A DNA stretch of 64,000 nt from Streptomyces sp. NBC_01463 (GTDB lineage: Bacteria; Actinomycetota; Actinomycetes; Streptomycetales; Streptomycetaceae): the NCBI GenBank assembly GCA_036227345.1, contig CP109468.1, forward strand, positions 992,001 to 1,056,000, given 5' to 3'. The notes under the pieces are model-generated. The model did not search any database and was not told where the DNA came from. It was given only the letters and a program-made list of their open reading frames with translations. The position numbers were made by a program, and so were the translations under genes. Positions 25,516 through 34,118 of this stretch are shown here, one piece after another; the first letter of the stretch is position 1; every line of letters starts with the position of its first letter.

Positions 25516-27267
25516 ATGCCTCTTCTCCAGTCCGACGGCGGCGGCTTCACTCTCGACGGCGAACCGTTCCGGCTCCTGTCCGGCGGGATGCACTACTTCC
25601 GCACGCACCCCGGCCAGTGGTCGGACCGGCTGCGCAAGGCCAGGCTCATGGGCCTCAACACCGTCGAGACCTACGTGCCCTGGAACCTGCACCAGCCGCG
25701 GCCCGACAGCTTCAGCCTCGACGGCGGCCTCGACCTGCCCCGGTTCCTCGGCCTCGCGGCCGCGGAGGGACTGCACGTGCTGCTCCGGCCCGGCCCCTAC
25801 ATCTGCGCCGAGTGGGAGGGCGGCGGCCTCCCGTCCTGGCTGCTCGCCGAACCGGACATACGGCTCCGCTCCCGCGACCCCCGTTTCCTCGCCGCGGTCG
25901 ACGACTACTTCGACCGCCTGCTCACGCCGCTCCGGCCGTACCTGGCCTCCCGGGGCGGCCCCGTCCTGGCGGTACAGGTGGAGAACGAGTACGGGGCGTA
26001 CGGCGACGACACCGGGTATCTGGAGTACCTCGCCGCCTCGCTGCGCCGCTGCGGTGTCGACGTGCCGCTCTTCACCTGCGACCAGCCCGCGGACCTGGAG
26101 CGCGGCGCGCTGCCCGGCGTCCTCGCCACGGCCAACTTCGGCAGCCGCTCCGACGAGGGCCTGGCCACTCTGAGGGCCCACCAGCCCAAGGGGCCGCTGA
26201 TGTGCACCGAGTTCTGGATCGGCTGGTTCGACCGCTGGGGAGCCCACCACGTCGTGCGCGACGCCGGCCATGCGGCGCGGGAGCTGGACGAACTCCTTTC
26301 CACCGGGGCGTCGGTGAACTTCTACATGTTCCACGGCGGCACCAACTTCGGCTTCACCAACGGCGCCAACGACAAGCACACCTACCGCCCCACCGTGACG
26401 TCGTACGACTACGACGCCCCGCTCGACGAAGCCGGCGATCCCACGGAGAAGTTCACCGCCTTTCGCGACGTGATCGCCAAGTACGCTCCCGTGCCGGACA
26501 GTCCCGCGCCCGCGCCCGGCCCCAGGCTCGCCCGGCAGACCGTGCCGCTCACCGAGACCGCCGCACTGCTGCCGCATGCAGCGGCGCTCGGTGCGGCCGT
26601 CGACGCGCACCGCCCCCTCACCATGGAGGAGCTGGAACAGGACTTCGGCTTCGTCCTGTACGAGACGACGCTGTCGCTCAAGGGCCCGGCGCTTCTGGAG
26701 GTCGAACAGGTCCGCGACCGCGCCCAGATCTTCGTCGACGGGCAACCCGTGGGCGTCCTGGAGCGCGAGAACCACGACCACGCCCTGGCCTTCACGGTTC
26801 CCCGGGCCGGCAGCACCCTCACCGTCCTCGTCGAGAACCAGGGACGGGTGAACTACGGGCCGGGCATCCACGACCGCAAGGGTCTGCCCGGCAGGGTCCT
26901 CCTGGACGGCGCCGAGCTCGCGGGCTGGACCAGCCGGCCCCTCCCCCTCGCGGACCTGGAGGGCCTCCCCTTCGCTCCCGCGGCCGCCGCTCCCGTCGGA
27001 CCGGCCTTCCACCGGGGCGTCTTCGAGGTGACCGACCCGGCCGACACCTTCCTCCACCTCGACGGCTGGACCAAGGGCAACGCCTGGGTCAACGGCTTCG
27101 CACTCGGCCGTCACTGGTCCCGCGGCCCGCAGCGGTCCCTGTACGTGCCGGCCCCGGTTCTGCGCGCCGGAACCAACGAGGTCGTCGTGCTGGAGCTCCA
27201 CGCGGCGCACCGGGCCCGGACGGTCGAGTTCCGTCCGACGCCCGATCTCGGTCCCACCGAGGAGTAG
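25516..27267 (+). CDS. GH35 beta-galactosidase
   Basis: 583 residues, no signal peptide, so it should cleave imported beta-galactosides in the cytosol. The TIM barrel opens with GGMHYFRTHPGQWSDRLRKA and NTVETYVPWNLHQP; the acid/base Glu is in VENEYGAYG (about residue 158) and the nucleophile in CTEFWIGWFDRWG (about 232). MFHGGTNFGFTNGAN is another GH35 hallmark. C-terminal beta domains follow, including GWTKGNAWVNGFALGRHW. Two LacI-type operators precede it. Its neighbours are secreted galactanases, so galactose oligomers from arabinogalactan are the likely substrate. Confidence 0.95.
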   Translation: MPLLQSDGGGFTLDGEPFRLLSGGMHYFRTHPGQWSDRLRKARLMGLNTVETYVPWNLHQPRPDSFSLDGGLDLPRFLGLAAAEGLHVLLRPGPYICAEWEGGGLPSWLLAEPDIRLRSRDPRFLAAVDDYFDRLLTPLRPYLASRGGPVLAVQVENEYGAYGDDTGYLEYLAASLRRCGVDVPLFTCDQPADLERGALPGVLATANFGSRSDEGLATLRAHQPKGPLMCTEFWIGWFDRWGAHHVVRDAGHAARELDELLSTGASVNFYMFHGGTNFGFTNGANDKHTYRPTVTSYDYDAPLDEAGDPTEKFTAFRDVIAKYAPVPDSPAPAPGPRLARQTVPLTETAALLPHAAALGAAVDAHRPLTMEELEQDFGFVLYETTLSLKGPALLEVEQVRDRAQIFVDGQPVGVLERENHDHALAFTVPRAGSTLTVLVENQGRVNYGPGIHDRKGLPGRVLLDGAELAGWTSRPLPLADLEGLPFAPAAAAPVGPAFHRGVFEVTDPADTFLHLDGWTKGNAWVNGFALGRHWSRGPQRSLYVPAPVLRAGTNEVVVLELHAAHRARTVEFRPTPDLGPTEE

Positions 27268-27292
27268 CCGGCGGCCGTACGACGGGCCATCG

Positions 27293-27324
27293 GCGCGGGC
27301 CCGGTCCTTCGACCGGGCCCGCGC
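27293..27324. terminator. Bidirectional terminator between GH35 and GH30 genes
   Basis: A perfect 14-bp stem (27293-27306 with 27311-27324) around a CTTC loop lies between the converging ends of the GH35 gene (27267) and the GH30 gene (27337). Confidence 0.8.
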
Positions 27325-27336
27325 TCCGCTGTGGCG

Positions 27337-29775
27337 TCAGTCCTGCCGGAGCTGCTGTGCCCCGGATCCGTCGCAGGTGCGCTGCACGGCCTTCGCGCCG
27401 TCCGCGGTGGAGGCGCCGTCCACGTCCAGGCACTTGGCGCTGTGCCGGGCCCTGAGCGTGAGGTACCCGTCGCCCGTGCCGCGCACCGCCCACTCCTGGT
27501 TGCGGCCGTTGTTGCACGCGTACTGGAGGACGACCGCGCCGTCGGCCGTGGAGACGTCGCTCACGTCGAGGCACTTGCCGCTGTGGCGGGCCACGACGTT
27601 CACGTATCCGCCACCGGTGGGACGGAGCGACCACTGCTGGTTCGTACCGGCGGTGCAGCCGTACTGCACGACGGCCGCCCCGTCGCCGGAGCCCGCGCCG
27701 CTGACGTCGAGACACCGGGAGCTGTGCCGGAAGGCCAGGGTCCTCCAGCTGTCCGGTGCCGCGCTCGGGAGGGTCCAGGACTGGTTGGCGCCGGTCGTCG
27801 GCCGGTAGACCCCGACCGGCGCGCCGTCGCCGGTGGAGGCGCCGGTGACGTCCAGGAGTTCGCCGCTCGCCCTGTTGATCAGGGTGTGGTGGCCGTCGCC
27901 GGTGGTCGAGCGGATCCACTGCTGCGCGGTGGACGTTCCCGGTGGGGCGAGAGTGAGCGTTCCGTCGGATGCCGAGAGTGCCTGGCCCGTCTTCGTGCTG
28001 GTGACGCGGTAGGCGGCGCCGGCGCTCCAGTCCGTGGCCGACAGCGGGGTGAAGGTCCACTGCTGTGCGGGGTCGGCGGGTGCGGAGGTGCGCTGCACCG
28101 GGGTGTTCCCGCCGTTGACGGTGGCCACGGCGAGCGCCTTGCCGCTGTTGTCGTTGACCAGTTGGCGCGGGGCGCCCGTGGGCGCGGTGGCCGTCGCCGG
28201 GTCCACACCGGTGACCGTGGGCAGGACGAACGTGGTGACGGAACCGGGGCCGACGGTGGCCTTGAGCGTCCGGCCGGTCACGGCCGCGTCGGTGTCGCGT
28301 TTGAGATTGCGGGTGGCGTCGGTGGTCCACCGCTCGACGGGTCCGTCGGCCGCCGTGCGGAAGCCGTCGAGGTCGAGGGTGAGTTCGCGTGCTTCGCCGG
28401 TCGGGTTGGAGTGGACGACCACCACGCCGTCCCCGCCCGGCCGTACCGCGGCCAGGGTCTGCGGGTCGTCGGTGTCGACGATGTGCGCGCCGGGGCGCAC
28501 GAAACGGCTGTAGTTCGCCATCGCCCAGTACTTCTTGTTCTTGCGCAGCGGTTCGGTGGCCGCGTCGTCGGGGGTGAGGTCCGTCTGTATGAGGCCCCAG
28601 TTCGAGTTCTCGTGACCGGGCGTCATGTTCTCGTAGTCCTCGACGGCCTGCCACAGGACCCAGGCGCTCGGCTCCAGCTCCCGGATGTCGTCGTTGATGT
28701 GCCGGGCGAGGTCGAGTGCGGGGCTCATGTCCGTGAAGCTCTGCGGGACGCTGCCACCGGTGTCGACCTCGGACATCCACAGGGGCGTGCCCTCGCCCTT
28801 GGCGATGTCCCGGGCCCCGGTGCGGCCGCCGGTCCCGTACGTGTGCGTGTTGAGCCGGCCCACGGCCTCGCGTGCGCCGGGCGCGTACGCCTCCCAGTCG
28901 GAGCGGAAGGTGTCCGGGTTCGTCTCGTCCATGGCGGCGATCGGGGTCTTCACACCCTTCGCGTCGAGCGCGGCACGCAGGGTCGTGATCATGCGGGCCT
29001 GGGAGGCCGGGTCCCAGTGCGAGCCCTCCTGGCGGCCGCCCGCGTGCCAGTAGTCCGTGTCGGGCTCGTTGACCGGTGAGACGGAGTCGAAGGTGACTCC
29101 GGTGGCGGACTGGGCCCGTTGGAGGGCGCCGGTGAGATAGGCGGCGAACCGGTCGTACTGGTCGGCCCGCAGGTTGTCCTGCCCGCCGTCGCCCGCTCCG
29201 GAGACCAGCCCGCTGTTGGTCATGAAGTACGGGGCGGAGTTGGAGAACGCCTCGAAGGTGCGGGCCCCGCGCGCCTTGGCGGCCGTGAGCCACCAGCGCT
29301 GGTTGGCGTCGGCGCCGGGGTTCCAGTGGTCGGCACGGTCCGGGTCCCACCAGTCGGGGGTCTCCGGGCCTGGCCGGTTCCAGTAGCCGGGGACGGCCGC
29401 GCCGGGCCGCATGTACGGGGCGGTCTCGGGGCTGTCCCCGCCGCCGATGTTGTAGCGGGCGATCGTGAAGCCGAGGCCGTCGGCACCGTAGAGGGCGTCC
29501 GCGAGCGCGTTGCGCTGTGCGTCCGGCCAGCCTCCGGTGACGTTGGCGAACCAGGCCAGGGCGGTTCCCCATCCTTCGAAGGCCGGATGCTGGTAGCTGG
29601 GGTCGAGGCGTACGGTCAGCGCCGCGGCGGGGGTCTCCGCGGCACTCGCCGTCTGCGTACCGGTGCCCACGGCTGTGACGGCCGTGGCGACGAGGGCCGT
29701 GGTGGCGCCGAGGACGGCCAGGTTCCTGAGCCGCCGGGTTCGACGTGCCGGCGGTCGGTTGCGGGTGCAGAACAC
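27337..29775 (-). CDS. Secreted GH30 endo-beta-1,6-galactanase-like enzyme with RICIN modules
   Basis: 812 residues from GTG 29775, chosen for AAGGAG five bases upstream and the signal peptide that follows (RRTRRLRNLAVLG, hydrophobic core, cleavage near ASAAE). The catalytic domain resembles GH30 subfamily 5: FEGWGTALAWFANVTGGWPD, NIGGGDSPE, acid/base in SPVNEPDTDYW (Glu about 237) and nucleophile in LWMSEVDTGG (about 336). Residues ~535-812 hold two beta-trefoil RICIN modules with repeated HSGKCLDV and NQxW. GH30_5 enzymes cut beta-1,6-galactan side chains of type II arabinogalactan. It is probably cotranscribed with the GH43 gene. Confidence 0.88.
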   Translation of the reverse strand: MFCTRNRPPARRTRRLRNLAVLGATTALVATAVTAVGTGTQTASAAETPAAALTVRLDPSYQHPAFEGWGTALAWFANVTGGWPDAQRNALADALYGADGLGFTIARYNIGGGDSPETAPYMRPGAAVPGYWNRPGPETPDWWDPDRADHWNPGADANQRWWLTAAKARGARTFEAFSNSAPYFMTNSGLVSGAGDGGQDNLRADQYDRFAAYLTGALQRAQSATGVTFDSVSPVNEPDTDYWHAGGRQEGSHWDPASQARMITTLRAALDAKGVKTPIAAMDETNPDTFRSDWEAYAPGAREAVGRLNTHTYGTGGRTGARDIAKGEGTPLWMSEVDTGGSVPQSFTDMSPALDLARHINDDIRELEPSAWVLWQAVEDYENMTPGHENSNWGLIQTDLTPDDAATEPLRKNKKYWAMANYSRFVRPGAHIVDTDDPQTLAAVRPGGDGVVVVHSNPTGEARELTLDLDGFRTAADGPVERWTTDATRNLKRDTDAAVTGRTLKATVGPGSVTTFVLPTVTGVDPATATAPTGAPRQLVNDNSGKALAVATVNGGNTPVQRTSAPADPAQQWTFTPLSATDWSAGAAYRVTSTKTGQALSASDGTLTLAPPGTSTAQQWIRSTTGDGHHTLINRASGELLDVTGASTGDGAPVGVYRPTTGANQSWTLPSAAPDSWRTLAFRHSSRCLDVSGAGSGDGAAVVQYGCTAGTNQQWSLRPTGGGYVNVVARHSGKCLDVSDVSTADGAVVLQYACNNGRNQEWAVRGTGDGYLTLRARHSAKCLDVDGASTADGAKAVQRTCDGSGAQQLRQD

Positions 29776-29814
29776 GCGTGCTCCTTCACGTGGGGGTGAG
29801 GTCGGCCGGGGTCC

Positions 29815-29855
29815 GTCACCGCGCCTCCCGGCCCGGGGCCGGGAGGCGCGGTGAC
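29815..29855. terminator. 20-bp perfect inverted repeat between GH43 and GH30 genes
   Basis: Arms 29815-29834 and 29836-29855 are exact reverse complements with one base between them. The repeat lies in the 118-bp gap between the GH43 stop and the GH30 start on the same strand. It may terminate part of the GH43 transcript or protect mRNA ends; there is no T-run. No operator copy was seen in this gap. Confidence 0.65.
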
Positions 29856-29893
29856 GTGGGGGCCGTCGTGGGGGGTGGTGGTCTCGGGGGCGG

Positions 29894-31330
29894 TCAGACC
29901 GCCGAGCGCCGCCACTTCTGGTTGTCGCCCGCGTTGCAGGTCCACTGCTCCAGGGCGGTTCCGTCGGCCGTCGACTGATTGACGACGTCGAGGCACTTGC
30001 CGCTGTGCCGGGCCACGAACTCGACGTAGCCCGCGGTGTCGGTCGTCCGGACCTTCCACTGCTGGGATGCGGAGCCGTCACAGGTGTTCTGTACGGCGAA
30101 CGCCCCGTCGGCGGTCGAGGCGCCGGCCACACCGAGGCACTTCCCGCTGTGCCGGGCCATGATCTGGACGTTGCCGGTGCTCAGCTCCTTGATCCAGAAG
30201 TTCTGGTTCACACCGCTGCCGCAGCCCCACTGGATCAGCTGCGTGCCGTCCGCCGAGTCGAAGTTCGCCACGTCGGCGCACTTGCCGCTGTTACGGGCGG
30301 CCAGCGTCTCCCAGGGCACGTTCATTCCGCTGACGGTTCCCGCGGCCGCGTCCACGGTGATCTGCGGGGAGTAGTCCATCGTCATGCTCGTACGGGTGGG
30401 GAAGGCGATCGGGAGCCAGACGTACTGGGAGTCGTTGACCGTGCCGCCCATGGCGTTGCCCCAGCGGTCCCCCATGTAGAGGAACGAGGTGCCCCCGGTG
30501 CCCTGGACGGGGAGGACGAAGGCGGTCTGGCTGCGGTAGGCCGTCGGGTCGCCGACGTCCTTCAGGCCGGTCCAGGAACCGGTGACGCTGGAGGCGGTGG
30601 CGTACTTCTGCTGGTTCGGGGCCCAGCCCGTGGCGCCGGAGGTCAGGAGGAAGTACACGCCGTCCCGCTTGAACATGGCGGGCGCCTCGCGCCACTGGCC
30701 CGGCCACAGCTTCTGGACCTGCGACTCGACCGCGGTGTAGTCAGGGGTCAGACGGTAGACGTGCAGGTCGGCGTTCTCGTTGGCCGCGGAGATCATGTAG
30801 CCGGTGCCGTCGGTGTCGACGAACGTCGAGATGTCCCGGGACATGTGGCCGAGCGGCCGGAAGCTGCCGCGCCATGCGTAGTCGCCGTCCACCGTCGAGG
30901 ACACCGCGACGGCGGCGCGCGCCTCGCCGTAGTCGGAGGTGTTCTCCTTGTGCATCCACATCACGAACTGCCGGGTGGCCGCGTTGTAGATGACCTTGGG
31001 CCGCTCGATGTTGGCCTGGTCGAGCTCCGGATCGGTGGCCTCGGTCAGGACGTGGTTGCGGAACTCCCAGGACTTCAGGTCCGTGGAACGGTATGCGGAG
31101 ACGTACCGGAAGGTGTTGTCGGTGTTGCGGTCCTCTCCGAACCAGTAGTAGTACTGCCCGACCTTGATCACGCCGCCCCCGTGCGCGTGGACGGGGTTGC
31201 CGGCGGGATCGGTGAACTGTGTGCCGTTGACGACGGTCACCGGGGCGGCGTGGGCGGTGCCCCCGGTGGTGAGCAGGGAGAAGAGGAGGGCGCAGATCAT
31301 TGCCGCCGTCCTGGGGATGTTCAGTCGCAT
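29894..31330 (-). CDS. Secreted GH43 exo-beta-1,3-galactanase-like enzyme with RICIN module
   Basis: 478 residues from ATG 31330 (GAGGTG upstream), with a signal peptide cut near GGTAHAAPV (about residue 28). The five-bladed propeller shows DPAGNPVHAHGGGVIKVG, YYYWFGEDR, ANIERPKVIYN, MSRDISTFVDTDGTGY and LLTSGATGWAPNQ, the pattern of GH43 subfamily 24 exo-beta-1,3-galactanases, which strip the main chain of type II arabinogalactan. Residues ~345-478 form a RICIN beta-trefoil with three HSGKCxxV/NSGKCADV repeats. An operator of the local LacI type lies 137 bases upstream. Assignment to galactanase rather than another GH43 activity rests on pattern and neighbours. Confidence 0.87.
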   Translation of the reverse strand: MRLNIPRTAAMICALLFSLLTTGGTAHAAPVTVVNGTQFTDPAGNPVHAHGGGVIKVGQYYYWFGEDRNTDNTFRYVSAYRSTDLKSWEFRNHVLTEATDPELDQANIERPKVIYNAATRQFVMWMHKENTSDYGEARAAVAVSSTVDGDYAWRGSFRPLGHMSRDISTFVDTDGTGYMISAANENADLHVYRLTPDYTAVESQVQKLWPGQWREAPAMFKRDGVYFLLTSGATGWAPNQQKYATASSVTGSWTGLKDVGDPTAYRSQTAFVLPVQGTGGTSFLYMGDRWGNAMGGTVNDSQYVWLPIAFPTRTSMTMDYSPQITVDAAAGTVSGMNVPWETLAARNSGKCADVANFDSADGTQLIQWGCGSGVNQNFWIKELSTGNVQIMARHSGKCLGVAGASTADGAFAVQNTCDGSASQQWKVRTTDTAGYVEFVARHSGKCLDVVNQSTADGTALEQWTCNAGDNQKWRRSAV

Positions 31331-31466
31331 GGCGCGACACCTCGTGGTCTCTCGTCGGACTGGTTGCCGCGCGGACAGCACGGCAGACGGCCGCCGCGGA
31401 AACACGGAGCGGCGGGGTGGGGGGAGACGGCCCTTCGGGCTGTGCCGAGCACCGCTGCTTACGTGA

Positions 31467-31480
31467 TGTTTTCGTAAACA
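31467..31480. promoter_or_regulatory. LacI-type operator, site 3 (GH43-GH30 unit)
   Basis: TGTTTTCGTAAACA in the divergent region between the GH43 gene and the lacI-type gene; 137 bases from the GH43 start. Confidence 0.75.
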
Positions 31481-31563
31481 CGATGTAGCCGGAAGTGTGG
31501 GAGGGCGCGCGGAAGCCTGTCAAGGAGTCGGACGAAAGCGGCCGCCTTTTGACCCGGAGGGCC

Positions 31564-31577
31564 TGTTTGCGTCAACA
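31564..31577. promoter_or_regulatory. LacI-type operator, site 4 (regulator's own gene)
   Basis: TGTTTGCGTCAACA, 62 bases before the chosen start of the regulator gene, indicating autoregulation. Confidence 0.7.
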
Positions 31578-31638
31578 TGACTGCATGGGGGTGCAGCCTG
31601 CGCGCACCCCCAGAACCTCTGGGAAGGAGCGGTCGAAG

Positions 31639-32679
31639 GTGGCGGAAAAGGCAACGAGAACGCCGCGCTCGCGACCGCCCCGGAAGTGGCCCTCCATGGC
31701 GGAGGTCGCGGCGAAGGCGGGTGTTTCCTCACAGACCGTCTCCCGCGTGGCCAACAACCACGACAACGTCGACGAGACGACGCGCGCGAGGGTTCTGGCC
31801 GCGATGCAGGAGCTCGGCTACCGCCCGAACGCGGCAGCTCGTGCGCTGGTCACCGGCAAGTTCGGAGCGATCGGCGTGGTCAGCTTCGACGTGGGCGCGC
31901 ACGGCAACGCCCGTACGCTCGGCGCCATCGCGGACGCGGCGCGCGAGGCGGGGTTCTCGGTCAACTTCATGGGAATCCGGGCGCAGACCGAAGCCGCCGT
32001 GCGGCAGGCCTTCCGCCATCTCATGCTGCAGTCCGTCGACGGCATCGTGCTGGTGGAGTCGCAGATGCTCGACACCCCGTCGCTGCATCTGCCGCCCACC
32101 ATGCCGGTGGTCGTCGCCGACGGCGACACCGGTCACCAGTACCCGAACGTCGACTTCGACCAGGCCAGCGGCACGCAGAGCGTGGTCCGGCACCTGCTGG
32201 AGCTCGGCCACCGGACCGTCCACCACGTCAGCGGCCCGCGCGATTCCTTCGCCGCGCGGCGGCGAGCCGAGACATGGGAGCGCACGCTCGTCGCGGCCGG
32301 CGCCCCGGTACGTCCGACCCTGTACGGGGACTGGACCGCCGAATCGGGCTACCTGGCCGGGCGGACCCTGGCCCAGATGCCCGAGGCCACAGCCGTCTTC
32401 GCGGCGAACGACCAGATGGCGCTTGGGGTCCTGCGCGCCATGCACGAGGCGGGCCGGTCCGTGCCGGGCGAGATCAGCGTGGCCGGCTTCGACGACGTGC
32501 CCGAAGCCCCCTTCTTCGAACCCCCGCTGACCACGGTGCACCAGGACTTCGACGTGGTGGGCCGGCACTGTGTGACCCTGCTGCTGGAGCAGATCGAGCG
32601 CCGCGGCAACGGGCCGCGGCGCCTCGCCGTCGAACCCACTCTCGTCGTGCGCGCCAGCACGGCACCGCCCGCCGTCTGA
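31639..32679 (+). CDS. LacI-family transcriptional repressor
   Basis: 346 residues. The headpiece SMAEVAAKAGVSSQTVSRVA is the classic LacI DNA-binding helix-turn-helix with hinge NAAARALVTG, followed by a periplasmic-binding-protein-like core (IGVVSFDVGAHGNARTLGAI, FAANDQMALGVLRAMHEAG, SVAGFDDVPEAPFFEPPLTT). I chose GTG 31639 because AAGGAG lies nine bases upstream; longer readings from 31495 or 31585 would place operator site 4 inside or beside the coding region. It sits between the GH43-GH30 unit and the CUT1 transporter, all preceded by the same operator. The inducer is probably a galactose-containing sugar. Confidence 0.93.
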   Translation: MAEKATRTPRSRPPRKWPSMAEVAAKAGVSSQTVSRVANNHDNVDETTRARVLAAMQELGYRPNAAARALVTGKFGAIGVVSFDVGAHGNARTLGAIADAAREAGFSVNFMGIRAQTEAAVRQAFRHLMLQSVDGIVLVESQMLDTPSLHLPPTMPVVVADGDTGHQYPNVDFDQASGTQSVVRHLLELGHRTVHHVSGPRDSFAARRRAETWERTLVAAGAPVRPTLYGDWTAESGYLAGRTLAQMPEATAVFAANDQMALGVLRAMHEAGRSVPGEISVAGFDDVPEAPFFEPPLTTVHQDFDVVGRHCVTLLLEQIERRGNGPRRLAVEPTLVVRASTAPPAV

Positions 32680-33063
32680 CGGATTCCGGGCTGCTGATCC
32701 GACGGCCGTCCGCTCGCGGGCCGGGCCGCCGGCCGCCCTCCGGATGCGCCGCCGCGCCACACGTACGTTGAAGCCGCGCCCCGTCGCAAGGTGCTCGGCC
32801 ACCCGGCGGAGCACCCGTCCACCCCGCCCCCACCAGCGGTTTTGCCTGCGTCACCCCGGCGGCGGATCCGTGCGCTCGGCGCGCGTGCCCCGTACGCCGC
32901 CCCTCGGGCCGCCGAGCTCACACCGTTCCGCCGGCTGACCGAGCCCGCCTCCGGCCATCGTTCCCTGCGTCAACTCACGGCCTCTCGCCGCACATCACGG
33001 TTGATCGCTACCTCCTTGTGCTTGACGCCCATCTGACGGTGATGCAACCATCGAGCCACTCGA
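32680..33063. other. Intergenic region upstream of the CUT1 transporter
   Basis: About 380 bases with no convincing gene. A TTGACG hexamer at 33022-33027 could be a -35 box for the transporter operon, but a good -10 partner is not clear. The operator at 33064-33077 follows directly. Confidence 0.4.
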
Positions 33064-33077
33064 TGATTACGTAAACA
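33064..33077. promoter_or_regulatory. LacI-type operator, site 5 (CUT1 transporter operon)
   Basis: TGATTACGTAAACA, 111 bases before the first permease gene. It matches sites 1-4. Confidence 0.75.
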
Positions 33078-33187
33078 TCAGCCATCGGCTCCCACTGCTT
33101 CCGGCCCTCCTCATGCGGCCTTCCCATTCAAGGCCCCAGCCTCCTCCCCCGTTCCCGACCAGTCGGTCACCGACGCAAGGAACCACC

Positions 33188-34114
33188 ATGACGCTCCTGA
33201 CGACCTCTGCGCAGGCGGTCCAGCCGCCGCGCGGGCGAACCCTTCTCCGGCGCCGGAAGGAGGCCTTCGTCGGCTGGGGATTCGTCGGTCCGTTCGTCGC
33301 GGTCTTCGGCCTCGTGTTCCTTGCCCCCATCGGATACGCGCTCTACCTCAGCGTCTTCCGGGACCGGCTGATCGGGGGCACCTCCTTCGTCGGCCTCGAC
33401 AACTACAGCGAGGCGCTCACGGACCCCCGGTTCTGGGACGGACTGGTCCGCGTGGGCCTGTTCCTCCTGGTCCAGGTGCCGATCATGCTCGGCATCGCGC
33501 TGCTCATCGCCCTGGCGATCGACAGCGGCCGGCTGTACGGCACGGCGTTCTTCCGCGTCTCGGTCTTCCTGCCGTACGCGGTACCCGCCGTCGTGGCCAG
33601 CCTGATCTGGGGCTTCATCTACGGCACCCGCTTCGGTCTCGTCGGCAACATCAACGACACCCTCGGGGTGACACTGCCCGACCCGCTCTCCCCGTCCCTG
33701 GTCCTGGCCGCCATCGGCAACATCGTGACCTGGGAGTTCGTGGGCTACAACATGCTGATCTTCTACTCCGCGCTCAAGGTCGTCCCGCGCTCGCTGTACG
33801 AGGCCGCGGCGATCGACGGCGCGGGCGAATGGCGCATCGTGGCGTCGGTCAAACTGCCGGCGATCCGCAGCGCGCTGGTCATCGCCACGATCTTCTCGAT
33901 CATCGGCAGCTTCCAGCTGTTCAACGAGCCGAGCATCCTCCAGAAGCTCGCCCCCAACGCCATCACCAGCGATTTCACCCCCAACCTCTACACGTACTCG
34001 CTGTCCTTCGCGGGCCAGCAGCACAACTACGCGGCGACCGTGGCCATCGTGATGGGCGTGATCACCGCGATCATCGCCTACGCGGTCCAGCTGCGCGGCA
34101 TGCGGAAGGGCTGA
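33188..34114 (+). CDS. Carbohydrate ABC transporter permease (MalF-like, CUT1)
   Basis: 308 residues with six membrane helices; the cytoplasmic EAA loop reads YEAAAIDGAGEWRIVASVKLPA, which contacts the ATPase. The first helix begins GWGFVGPFVAVFGLVFLAPIG. ATG 33188 has AAGGA upstream. It is followed four bases later by the second permease and then by the binding protein. No ATPase gene is present, so a shared MsiK-type ATPase elsewhere is expected, as in other Streptomyces CUT1 systems. Confidence 0.93.
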   Translation: MTLLTTSAQAVQPPRGRTLLRRRKEAFVGWGFVGPFVAVFGLVFLAPIGYALYLSVFRDRLIGGTSFVGLDNYSEALTDPRFWDGLVRVGLFLLVQVPIMLGIALLIALAIDSGRLYGTAFFRVSVFLPYAVPAVVASLIWGFIYGTRFGLVGNINDTLGVTLPDPLSPSLVLAAIGNIVTWEFVGYNMLIFYSALKVVPRSLYEAAAIDGAGEWRIVASVKLPAIRSALVIATIFSIIGSFQLFNEPSILQKLAPNAITSDFTPNLYTYSLSFAGQQHNYAATVAIVMGVITAIIAYAVQLRGMRKG

Positions 34115-34118
34115 GCCG

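Noticed and set aside
25317..33077. The TGWTTNCGYMAACA sites as attachment sites or transposon ends
   Set aside because: No integrase, transposase or target duplication is nearby, and each copy sits before a sugar gene at promoter distance.
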